From contig NZ_QGTG01000009.1 in NCBI RefSeq assembly GCF_003182155.1, forward strand, positions 1 through 64,000: a stretch of DNA of 64,000 bases, given 5' to 3'. The first letter of the stretch is position 1; every line of letters starts with the position of its first letter. Both the position numbers and the translations under genes were made by a program. Below the pieces are notes generated by a model. The model made no database searches, was not told the origin of the DNA, and was given only the letters and a program-made list of their open reading frames with translations. The stretch is from Chitinophaga sp. S165 (GTDB lineage: Bacteria; Bacteroidota; Bacteroidia; Chitinophagales; Chitinophagaceae). This document shows positions 8,678 to 15,980 of the stretch, piece after piece.

Positions 8678-9889
8678 ATGAAAAAGCTTACACTGATAAT
8701 ATCACTGTTTTTAGCCCTGCCTTGTTGTGTACTTGCACAGCAAAGGAACGATGAACCTGACGAGGACACCGTACCCCGAAAGGACGTCATCGACCTGTTG
8801 AAGGGTGTTATCAAGTACAAACCGAAGCCGCCCAAAAAAATGGGGAAACGGCGGATCTATTATTCGTTATTGCCGGCGCCATCCAGCATACCAGGTGGCG
8901 GGGCCGCCCTGATCACTTCTACGAATGCCGCGTTTTATCTGGGACCACGAAGGACGACCTACCTGTCAAACGTATCATTTACCCCTTCATTTTCCTTCAG
9001 GGGGCGCTTTTCTTTCGCTCTGAGGTCGAATATATGGCTGGAGGGCAATAAGTACAATATGGTGGGCGATATGCGCTTTATTATCAATCCGCAGTATACC
9101 TGGGGACTGGGTAATGGTGTACCCAACGATGAGAAGCAGTTACTGGGTAACAATTATTTCCGGCTCTATGAGACCTTCTACCGGAGAGTGAGGCCTAAAT
9201 GGCTGGTGGGGCTGGGGTATCATATGGACTGGCATTCAAATATCGGGATCCGGGATAATGACAGTTTGCAGCTGTCGAAGTTGGTGAACTATCATTATGG
9301 GACGGACCGGAGCCAGACAGTGTCTTCGGGGATTTCCCTCAACCTGTTAAAGGAGTCGAGGCAGAACTCTATTAACCCTCAGTCGGGTCATTATTTTAAT
9401 GCGGTATTCAGGATCAATCCGACGTTCCTGGGCAGTAATGACAATTGGGAATCTTTATATCTTGATTACAGGCGATATATTCATTTCGGTGATGAAAGGC
9501 AGCAGAATGTACTGGCTTTCTGGGGATTTTATTGGACAACGCTGAGTCGCAAGACACCTTATCTTGACCTGCCGAGCATTGGCTGGGACCCTACTACGCG
9601 CAGTGGCAGGGGGATGGACCAGGGGCGGTTCAGAGGCAAGGGGCTGATAGATTTTGAAGTAGAATACCGTAGAGATATTACAAAGAATGGATTGTTAGGT
9701 TTTGTGGTGTTTGCAAATGCGAACAGTGTGACCAAACCTGACAATTACCGGTTTACCGGATTACATCCTGCTACAGGGGCCGGTTTGCGTGTTAAGTTCA
9801 ATAAAAAGTCAAGTACGAATATCGCATTCGATTATGGTGTCAGCAAGTATGGCAGCAGGTTTAATATTAACCTGGGTGAGGCGTTTTAA
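8678..9889 (+). CDS. Outer-membrane beta-barrel protein, BamA/TamA-type surface-antigen barrel without POTRA domains
   Basis: A 403-residue protein with a cleavable signal peptide (1-20, ending VLA-Q), a short charged linker with 'PKPPKK', then an all-beta region of alternating aromatic residues. It ends in 'NINLGEAF', the terminal phenylalanine expected of BAM-inserted barrels. The order of features resembles the bacterial surface-antigen barrel of the Omp85 family, but there is no room for POTRA repeats, so it is a barrel-only relative. The substrate is unknown. The upstream 296 bases (8382-8677) hold no gene, only a GC-rich hairpin at 8515-8539. Peptidase E follows 43 bases downstream and may be co-transcribed. 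Confidence 0.75.
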   Translation: MKKLTLIISLFLALPCCVLAQQRNDEPDEDTVPRKDVIDLLKGVIKYKPKPPKKMGKRRIYYSLLPAPSSIPGGGAALITSTNAAFYLGPRRTTYLSNVSFTPSFSFRGRFSFALRSNIWLEGNKYNMVGDMRFIINPQYTWGLGNGVPNDEKQLLGNNYFRLYETFYRRVRPKWLVGLGYHMDWHSNIGIRDNDSLQLSKLVNYHYGTDRSQTVSSGISLNLLKESRQNSINPQSGHYFNAVFRINPTFLGSNDNWESLYLDYRRYIHFGDERQQNVLAFWGFYWTTLSRKTPYLDLPSIGWDPTTRSGRGMDQGRFRGKGLIDFEVEYRRDITKNGLLGFVVFANANSVTKPDNYRFTGLHPATGAGLRVKFNKKSSTNIAFDYGVSKYGSRFNINLGEAF

Positions 9890-9932
9890 AGCAACTTTTA
9901 TGGTTAGCGGTTATCTTTTTATCTTGCAGCTC

Positions 9933-10634
9933 ATGAAAAATGTTGTTTTAGCCAGTACATCCACACTGCATGGAGAAACTTACCTGTCGTATCTGCTGCC
10001 GGTGATGAAAGAACTTTTTGCCGGCGTGAGTGAAGTGATCTTTATTCCTTATGCCCGTCCGGGAGGCATTTCACATGATGACTATACTGAAAAGGTAACG
10101 ACCGTATTTGCTACAGCGGGACTGAAGGTGCGTGGATTGCATACGTTTGATGATCCGGCGGAAGCTATCAGGAACGGGCAGGCGTTTTTTACCGGAGGAG
10201 GGAATACATTCTTACTTGTGAAACAACTGCACGATCTGCAACTGATGGATGTATTGAGATGGGAAGTTGAGAAAGGTAAACCGTACCTGGGTACGAGTGC
10301 AGGCAGTAATATCGGCGGTGTGAACATGCAAACGACGAACGATATGCCGATCGTTTATCCGCCAAGCTTTCAGACCATGGGACTGGTGCCTTTCAATCTG
10401 AATCCGCATTATCTTGATCCGATCCCTGATCTGCCGCATATGGGGGAAACGAGGGAAACAAGGATACGTGAATTCCAGGAACAGCAGGACCTGGTTGTTG
10501 TGGGATTACGTGAGGGCAGCTGGATAAGGGTGAAGGAAACGAAGTTTACACTGGAAGGCACTGCACCGGCCAGGATATTTAAGAAGGGAATGGAGGCGTA
10601 TGAACTGGAAGTTGGAGAGGAGATTGATTTTTAG
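9933..10634 (+). CDS. pepE: Peptidase E (dipeptidase E, family S51)
   Basis: A cytosolic serine peptidase that releases N-terminal aspartate from Asp-X dipeptides. The protein has 233 residues, close to the roughly 229 of enterobacterial PepE. The nucleophile sits in 'GTSAGSN' (Ser122), followed by 'NPHYLDP', which carries the conserved histidine. An earlier open stretch (from 9789) overlaps the barrel gene and is not part of the protein. ATG 9933 gives the canonical start 'MKNVVLAS', with a 'TATCTTG' -7-like box nine bases before. The gene follows the barrel gene by 43 bases. A hairpin terminator lies at 10712-10742. Confidence 0.88.
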   Translation: MKNVVLASTSTLHGETYLSYLLPVMKELFAGVSEVIFIPYARPGGISHDDYTEKVTTVFATAGLKVRGLHTFDDPAEAIRNGQAFFTGGGNTFLLVKQLHDLQLMDVLRWEVEKGKPYLGTSAGSNIGGVNMQTTNDMPIVYPPSFQTMGLVPFNLNPHYLDPIPDLPHMGETRETRIREFQEQQDLVVVGLREGSWIRVKETKFTLEGTAPARIFKKGMEAYELEVGEEIDF

Positions 10635-10711
10635 GTAGAGGTAAAGAGTACAAGTATAGTCCGGACCGTATCGGCGTGCAAATTGTTGAAGTAATTCGGA
10701 ATTTATATAGT

Positions 10712-10748
10712 ATGCGGTTGTCTCGTATCGGGACAACCGCATTTCTTT
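10712..10748. terminator. Bidirectional terminator
   Basis: The arms ATGCGGTTGTC (10712-10722) and GACAACCGCAT (10732-10742) form a perfect 11-base stem with a T-rich run after it. It lies between convergent pepE and the NAD(P)-binding protein gene. Confidence 0.85.
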
Positions 10749-10760
10749 TTTTGTAAAACC

Positions 10761-11399
10761 CTAGTAAGACAATCCCGGTGTTTTCCGCAACCAGGTATTT
10801 GCTGTTAACTGTTTCAGCATAAAGTCGGCTACATCGGCACGTGAGATCTTCATCTTCAGTTTCTTTTCTGTTGCGGGGAAGCCCTGTTTATAAACACCTG
10901 TGTATGCTTCGTCTGTCAGGTTTGCCGGGCGTGCAATGATCCAGTCCAGCTGGCTTTGTTTGATATATTCTTCCTGTAGTGCGTGGTCGGCAAAAGCTTT
11001 CTTCAAAATGAAGGGGACAATTATATGTTTGAAGATGAAAGGCGTTTGATCCAGCAGCTTTTTGCTGTCGCCATAACCCAGGGAGGTCTGGCAGATGAGG
11101 CGTTTAACGCCTGTTGCCTTCATTGCCTGTATGATGTTCCTGGTACCATCTGACCTGACAGTACCAGTTTTATTAGCGGGAGCACCAATGGCGCAGAGCA
11201 CTGCATCTTGTCCCTGCATGGCAGGTATGATAGAAGAAGCGTCCATGAGATCGCCTTTAGCGATGGTCAGGTTGGAATGCATGATGCCGAGTTTTGAGGG
11301 ATCGCGAACAAAAGCAGTAACGAGGTGGCCCTGTTCGAGGGCTTGTTCTACCATATGTTTGCCAGTTGCGCCGGTTGCGCCAAAGATGATAAGTTTCAT
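10761..11399 (-). CDS. NAD(P)-binding Rossmann-fold oxidoreductase, NmrA/atypical SDR type
   Basis: A 212-residue protein beginning 'MKLIIFGATGATGKHM', a GxxGxxG nucleotide-binding loop at residues 7-13 typical of atypical short-chain dehydrogenases (NAD(P)H-binding, biliverdin-reductase-B-like). Further conserved parts are 'DAVLCAIGAP' and 'WIIARPANLTD'. The start at 11399 removes an unlikely 23-residue extension. It lies 69 bases downstream of an AraC gene on the same strand, so the two probably form an operon and the regulator may control it. The substrate cannot be told from sequence. Confidence 0.82.
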   Translation of the reverse strand: MKLIIFGATGATGKHMVEQALEQGHLVTAFVRDPSKLGIMHSNLTIAKGDLMDASSIIPAMQGQDAVLCAIGAPANKTGTVRSDGTRNIIQAMKATGVKRLICQTSLGYGDSKKLLDQTPFIFKHIIVPFILKKAFADHALQEEYIKQSQLDWIIARPANLTDEAYTGVYKQGFPATEKKLKMKISRADVADFMLKQLTANTWLRKTPGLSY

Positions 11400-11468
11400 G
11401 ATAGCTTGTTTTTGTAACCCAAAGCTATGACGGCGAAACAGCGGAAAATAGAACGAAACCGGCAGCAA

Positions 11469-12284
11469 CTATTTTGTGAGGATAGAGAGGTTTTCTATGA
11501 GCTCTTTTGACCTTTTCTGGAACTGGAAGGGGGAGAAGCCTGCAAATTCTTTGAAGGCCCTGATGAAGTGAGACTGGTCTGCATATTCATTCTCAAAGGC
11601 TATGTCAGAGAGTTTATTGTAGTCGCTTTGCCTGAGAAGATGCATGGACGCCTGAAAGCGGGAGATGCGTGTAAACAGTTTCGGTGTGATGCCTATATGT
11701 TGTTTGAATTTGCGCTCGAAAGATCTTTCGGATAGTTGCAGATCTTCTCTTAACTCTTTAACAGAGATATTGCCGTTAGCTTTTTTAATGCGATCCAGGA
11801 CATGTTGCATCGCCTTATCTGCATATTGATCGTGTTTGTTGATCTGTGCCAGGAGGTAAGAGCAAAGCGTATCTATCTGTGCCTGAACAGCCGTAAGATT
11901 TGACAGTTGTTCAGAGAGGCGGAAGCCCTGTTCATGGGGCATCAGGTCCAGATCAAGGCAGGTATCGGTCAACTCGTCTGCATTGAGTCCGAAGATGGAT
12001 TTTAAGGCATGCGGATAGAAGAATACACCGATGGTATTAAACATACCGTTTATCCGCAGCTCTGCGTGCCGGGTGGCCTGACCGTAAAGGATCGTGCCAG
12101 GTAATTGTTTATCATTCTGAAACAGGATACCTTTTTCCTGATGCTGGAAAATAAGTCCGGGGCAACCGTCAGCAATTGTTCTGAAGGATGCTGCGGAGAC
12201 ATCTGTATCATGGCTTTCCATTACCCAGAAAAACCGGATGTAGTCACGAAGGTATTCCGGCGGGGGTATTTGTCTGTATTGCAT
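11469..12284 (-). CDS. AraC-family transcriptional regulator
   Basis: 271 residues. The N-terminal half (about 1-155) has the 'YRQIPPPEYLRDYIRFFWVME' opening seen in AraC proteins of the DUF6597 type. The C-terminal part (about 165-262) is a double helix-turn-helix with 'ISVKELREDLQLSERSFERKF' and 'LSDIAFENEYADQSHFIRAFK'. It lies immediately upstream of the NAD(P)-binding protein gene, and a shared transcript is likely. The ligand is unknown. Confidence 0.87.
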   Translation of the reverse strand: MQYRQIPPPEYLRDYIRFFWVMESHDTDVSAASFRTIADGCPGLIFQHQEKGILFQNDKQLPGTILYGQATRHAELRINGMFNTIGVFFYPHALKSIFGLNADELTDTCLDLDLMPHEQGFRLSEQLSNLTAVQAQIDTLCSYLLAQINKHDQYADKAMQHVLDRIKKANGNISVKELREDLQLSERSFERKFKQHIGITPKLFTRISRFQASMHLLRQSDYNKLSDIAFENEYADQSHFIRAFKEFAGFSPFQFQKRSKELIENLSILTK

Positions 12285-12397
12285 ACCCGGGTTGTTTTCA
12301 AATTAAAGTTACTACGTATTGCCTGATATGCAAGTGCTAATAGCTGGGAAACTTATCATGCATTTGGTTTTTCGGGGAATGTTTATAATTTGGCCGG

Positions 12398-12766
12398 ATG
12401 GAATTAAGGACCGTAAGAAAATTATTGATAAAATACCTGGAAGCTGACCGGCTGACAGACGAAGAAGGAGAAAGGCTACTGGCAGGACTGGAGTACCTGA
12501 TCGAGAAAGATGAGCAGCATTTGCTGTTAGGCATGAAATATCAGGCTGATGGAGGGGAAGAACTGTTGTTATCGCAGGAGGCCCTGAATGGTTTTTATTG
12601 GGAGATCTATATGTTTTATGGTCATCATGAGGAAGATCATGATCATCACCATGATGATGATCATGAAAAAACAGACGTCGCTCATAAGTGGGGATGGCTG
12701 TTTATGTTACTGACCGGTTTGATTGCGGTCGTGGTGTATGTGTTGATCAGGAAGTATCATTTGTAG
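12398..12766 (+). CDS. Small tail-anchored protein with a His/Asp-rich linker
   Basis: 122 residues. The first 75 are charged and helical. Then comes a stretch (about 76-95) in which most residues are His, Asp or Glu (HHEEDHDHHHDDDH). A single membrane helix close to the C-terminus ('WLFMLLTGLIAVVVYVLI') is followed by a short basic tail. The layout predicts an inner-membrane protein with a soluble domain in the cytoplasm and a possible metal-binding linker beside the membrane. No family is recognised. It has its own upstream region and converges on the Old Yellow Enzyme gene. Confidence 0.65.
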   Translation: MELRTVRKLLIKYLEADRLTDEEGERLLAGLEYLIEKDEQHLLLGMKYQADGGEELLLSQEALNGFYWEIYMFYGHHEEDHDHHHDDDHEKTDVAHKWGWLFMLLTGLIAVVVYVLIRKYHL

Positions 12767-12809
12767 TGGACAATCTTATTGCCAGCCTTTTTTTTTAAAA
12801 GTTAAAAAT

Positions 12810-13922
12810 TTACTGCACCGGTATTATGGCAGGGTAATCTATATATCCTCTCTCATAACCTCCATAAAAGGTGTTGGTATCTGCTTCAGCGAGCGGAAAA
12901 TCGTGTGCAAAGCGGTATACCAGATCCGGGTTTGCGATATACGGGCAGCCAAATGAAACCAGATCGGCGGTGCCGTCAGCTATAATCCTGTTGCCGGTTT
13001 CGCGGGAAAACCCCAGATTAGAAAGCAGTGTGCCTTTGTATATTTTCCGGAACTGTCCGAAATAATTTTCCTGTAAAGCGGCGATAGTAGTTCCGTAAAG
13101 ATCGACAGCCGGGCCTACCAGATGAACATAGGCGAGATGATAATCATTAAGCCTGTTGAATATGTACTGATAGGTGGCGATAGTTTGCTCGTCTGGTTTT
13201 AGGATACCAGGATTAAATGCAGCAGGTGTAAACTTGACGCCTATGCGTTCGCTCTTCCACACTTGTTTCAATGCATCGAGTATTTCAAACAACAGGCGTG
13301 CGCGGTTTTCTATACTGCCTCCATATTCATCGGTACGTTGATTGGCAGCGCTACTAAGGAATTGTGGAATGAGCGTAAATATCTGCGCATGCAATTCAAT
13401 ACCATCGAAGCCCGCGGACTTAGCATTTTCAGCAGCTGTTTTAAAATCGGCAATGGTCTCCCTGATCTCCGCTTTTGTGAATGCCAGTGGTGTTACAGCG
13501 TCTTGCGGACCATCTTCTGTGTATACCTGCAATTGCAGATTGATGGGAGAAGGCCCCCGGGGAATTTCCCCGTCAAGGTGTTCCGGGTGGGAGGCGGCGC
13601 CACTATGGACTAACTGCAGAAATATCTTTCCCCCGTTTTTATGCACTGCATTTGTTACTAATTTCCAGCCAGCAACCTGCGTCTGCGTATATATGCCGGG
13701 AATATTGATGAAACCAATTGCTTTAGGGCTGATCCAGGTACTTTCACTAATGATCAGGCCTGCGGAAGCGCGCTGGGCATAATATGTAGCCATTAATGAC
13801 GTAGGTGCCAGTTCTGGATTAGTCGCCCTGGCACGCGTCAGAGACGACATCACGACTCTGTTCTTTAGTTGAAGATCTCCCAACTGAAAGCTTGTTAGTA
13901 AGGGCTGCTGTGTATTGGACAT
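12810..13922 (-). CDS. Old Yellow Enzyme-family flavin oxidoreductase with altered active site
   Basis: 370 residues, full length for the OYE/NemA family of FMN-dependent ene-reductases. Family marks are 'LKNRVVMSSLTRARA' at the N-terminus, 'DEYGGSIENRARLL' in the middle and 'DLVSFGCPYIANPDLV' near the C-terminus. Several active-site positions differ from the usual enzyme. The normal 'HGANGY' substrate-binding motif reads 'HAQIFT', losing the Asn and the Tyr proton donor. 'LRLSP' reads 'VKFTP', with Lys for the flavin-contacting Arg. 'QLWHVGR' reads 'QLVHSGA'. FMN binding is likely; ordinary ene-reductase chemistry is doubtful. A -7 box lies 18 bases upstream. An HxlR gene is divergent and is the likely regulator. 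Confidence 0.85.
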   Translation of the reverse strand: MSNTQQPLLTSFQLGDLQLKNRVVMSSLTRARATNPELAPTSLMATYYAQRASAGLIISESTWISPKAIGFINIPGIYTQTQVAGWKLVTNAVHKNGGKIFLQLVHSGAASHPEHLDGEIPRGPSPINLQLQVYTEDGPQDAVTPLAFTKAEIRETIADFKTAAENAKSAGFDGIELHAQIFTLIPQFLSSAANQRTDEYGGSIENRARLLFEILDALKQVWKSERIGVKFTPAAFNPGILKPDEQTIATYQYIFNRLNDYHLAYVHLVGPAVDLYGTTIAALQENYFGQFRKIYKGTLLSNLGFSRETGNRIIADGTADLVSFGCPYIANPDLVYRFAHDFPLAEADTNTFYGGYERGYIDYPAIIPVQ

Positions 13923-13939
13923 AACTTAGTTTTGGGAGG

Positions 13940-13947
13940 CAAAGGTA
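13940..13947 (-). promoter_or_regulatory. -7 box TACCTTTG of the Old Yellow Enzyme gene
   Basis: It reads CAAAGGTA on the plus strand and ends 18 bases before ATG 13922. With the -7 box of the HxlR gene at 14034 it defines a divergent promoter region of about 90 bases between the two. Confidence 0.55.
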
Positions 13948-14033
13948 TCCGGCGTTTTGTCCGGCAACAATAAGTGAGAAAGTATTCAGCAGGTGATTAA
14001 TTTATCCTCTATACCCTTTTCAGGCACTATAAT

Positions 14034-14041
14034 TATCTTTG
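14034..14041 (+). promoter_or_regulatory. -7 box TATCTTTG of the HxlR gene
   Basis: An exact match to TAnnTTTG, 17 bases before ATG 14058. This favours 14058 over any upstream start. Confidence 0.6.
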
Positions 14042-14057
14042 CTGCAAAGAGCAAGCT

Positions 14058-14477
14058 ATGTACGAGAGAAAGATCCCGCTTCCAGTGGAATGTGGGCTAC
14101 ATCTAACCAAAGAGGTGCTGGACGGCAAATGGAAAGCAACCTTGCTGAATGTTATTTCAGTGGATATCAAACGACCGAGCGAAATATTCCGTACACTACC
14201 CGGGGCCACAAAACGTGTGCTGAATGCGCAGTTGCGGGAGCTGGAAAACCATGGGATCATTACCAGAAAAATATATCACCAGCTGCCGCCTAAGGTCGAA
14301 TATTCACTTACACCACTGGGAGCATCGCTGATGCCAATTATCGACGCTATGAACCATTGGGGAAATACTAACCGGGAATACCTGCAAAAGGTGATCGCAC
14401 CAGACGGCTACAAACAAGGCACTCCTAACGGAGTGCTATCGAATAGAAGATTGAATGGGAGATCGAATAAATTATAA
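14058..14477 (+). CDS. HxlR-family winged-helix regulator whose C-terminus is encoded by a REP-like element
   Basis: 139 residues. The HxlR core fills about 1-110: a conserved Cys near residue 12, 'LDGKWKATLLNVI', 'TKRVLNAQLRELENHGII', 'YHQLPPKVEYSLTPLG'. HxlR proteins often sense electrophiles or redox state, and the divergent flavin oxidoreductase fits that role (inference). The last 23 residues do not belong to the family. They are translated from a hairpin element at 14406-14436 that recurs at 31021-31052. So the original gene end was probably replaced or extended by insertion of the repeat. Confidence 0.85.
   Translation: MYERKIPLPVECGLHLTKEVLDGKWKATLLNVISVDIKRPSEIFRTLPGATKRVLNAQLRELENHGIITRKIYHQLPPKVEYSLTPLGASLMPIIDAMNHWGNTNREYLQKVIAPDGYKQGTPNGVLSNRRLNGRSNKL
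14406..14436 (+). repeat. REP-like element inside the 3' end of the HxlR gene
   Basis: GGCTACAAACA (14406-14416), two bases, then a 7-base stem GCACTCC/GGAGTGC around a TAAC loop (14419-14436). The same 11-base box and a 7-base stem with an identical TAAC loop occur at 31021-31052. The loop sequence and geometry are conserved while the stem bases co-vary, which is what one expects of a family of palindromic repeats. Confidence 0.7.
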
Positions 14478-14561
14478 ATAGTAAATAATAAAATTCCTTA
14501 TACCTGCGCAAAAAGATTTCGCAGTTAGCTCCGACCTTTGCGTTATCAATTTTAAGAATCA

Positions 14562-15944
14562 ATGTTACTGACGATTACTACAAGACATACGCCTGCCACA
14601 GACCTGGGATATTTATTGCATAAACATCCTGCAAAGGTACAGGAGATCGAGTTCGGGAAGGGGAAGGCGCATATCTTTTATCCTGTGGCAAATGAACAGG
14701 AGTGTACCTGCGCATTGCTGCTGGAAATCGATCCGGTTGGACTGGTGCGTACAAATGGAGGCGCCTCCGGAAATCAGTTTGCTTTGGAGCAATATGTGAA
14801 TGACAGGCCCTATGTGGCGTCATCCCTGATGAGCACTGCGATCGTGAAGGCTTTCAGTTCGGCGATGAATGGTAAATGCAAGGATAAACCGGAGCTGGTG
14901 GATGTACCGTTGCCGCTCGAGGTGAAGCTGTCTGTACTGCCTGTGAGTGGTGGAGAGACGATGTTGTTCAGGATGTTTGATCCATTGGGATATATGGTAG
15001 ATGCTACGCAGCATCCGCTTGATACACAGTTTCCGGAGTGGGGCAACAGCCGTTATTTTACGGTTACGCTGAAGCAGACGATCACTTTAAAAGCATTACT
15101 GTCACATTTATTTATACTGATCCCTGTGCTGGACAATGACAAGCATTACTGGGTAAACAGGGAAGAGGTGGAGAAGCTGCTGGCAAAAGGGAAGGGATGG
15201 CTGGAGGACCATCCTGAAAAGGAACTGATCATCCGGCGTTATCTGCGTCATCAGCCGTCATTGGCAAATGATGCATTGACATTGCTGATGAAGGATGATA
15301 TGCCGGATGAGTTAATGACTGATGGTATTGCAGCTGAGAAGCCGAAAGCCGGATTGCATGAGACGCGCCTGCAAAGTGTTTGTGATGAATTGCTCAGTAC
15401 TCCAGTAAAGTCTGTTATAGACCTGGGATGTGGTGAAGGAAAGCTGCTGAAACTTCTTGTGCCGCATCAGCACCTGACACATATTACAGGCATGGACGTG
15501 GCTTCCCGCAGCCTGGAGATCGCTTACCGGCGATTGAAGATAGATAAGCTGCCGGACAATCAGCGTAAGCGGTTGCGGTTGATACAAGGCTCCCTTACAT
15601 ACCGGGACAGAAGGATAGAAGGGTTTGACGCTGCGGCGCTGGTAGAGGTGATCGAGCACCTTGAGCCTGACAGGTTAAAAGCCCTGGAGAAATGTGTGTT
15701 CGGTTATACTATGCCCGGCAAGGTAGTGGTGACGACGCCGAATAAGGAATGGAATGTCACTTTTACGGAGGATGCAGATAAAATGAGGCATAGCGATCAC
15801 CGGTTTGAATGGACCCGTGCAGAGTTTCAGCAATGGTGTGAGCGGGTAAGCAATACTTACGGTTATGCATATAGTATAAAGCCTTTGGGCGAAGAAACCG
15901 CTGAGATAGGACCGCCTACGCAGATGGCGGTGTTTACGAAATAG
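14562..15944 (+). CDS. hen1: Bacterial Hen1: RNA 3'-terminal ribose 2'-O-methyltransferase
   Basis: 460 residues. It methylates the 2'-OH of the 3' end of a cut RNA before ligation, so that the repaired RNA resists being cut again at the same place. The N-terminal 240 residues match the bacterial Hen1-specific domain ('MLLTITTRHTPATDLGYLLHK', 'YVNDRPYVASSLMSTAI'). The C-terminal methyltransferase carries the SAM loop 'VIDLGCGEGKLLKLL' (about 286-300), the metal-binding 'EVIEHLEP' and 'HSDHRFEWTR'. It is followed 36 bases later by the Pnkp gene; the two form the known Pnkp/Hen1 RNA-repair complex. The pairing and full motif sets make the call firm. Confidence 0.95.
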   Translation: MLLTITTRHTPATDLGYLLHKHPAKVQEIEFGKGKAHIFYPVANEQECTCALLLEIDPVGLVRTNGGASGNQFALEQYVNDRPYVASSLMSTAIVKAFSSAMNGKCKDKPELVDVPLPLEVKLSVLPVSGGETMLFRMFDPLGYMVDATQHPLDTQFPEWGNSRYFTVTLKQTITLKALLSHLFILIPVLDNDKHYWVNREEVEKLLAKGKGWLEDHPEKELIIRRYLRHQPSLANDALTLLMKDDMPDELMTDGIAAEKPKAGLHETRLQSVCDELLSTPVKSVIDLGCGEGKLLKLLVPHQHLTHITGMDVASRSLEIAYRRLKIDKLPDNQRKRLRLIQGSLTYRDRRIEGFDAAALVEVIEHLEPDRLKALEKCVFGYTMPGKVVVTTPNKEWNVTFTEDADKMRHSDHRFEWTRAEFQQWCERVSNTYGYAYSIKPLGEETAEIGPPTQMAVFTK

Positions 15945-15980
15945 CGCGCGGATCTATCAAATAATATTAATTGAATTTTT

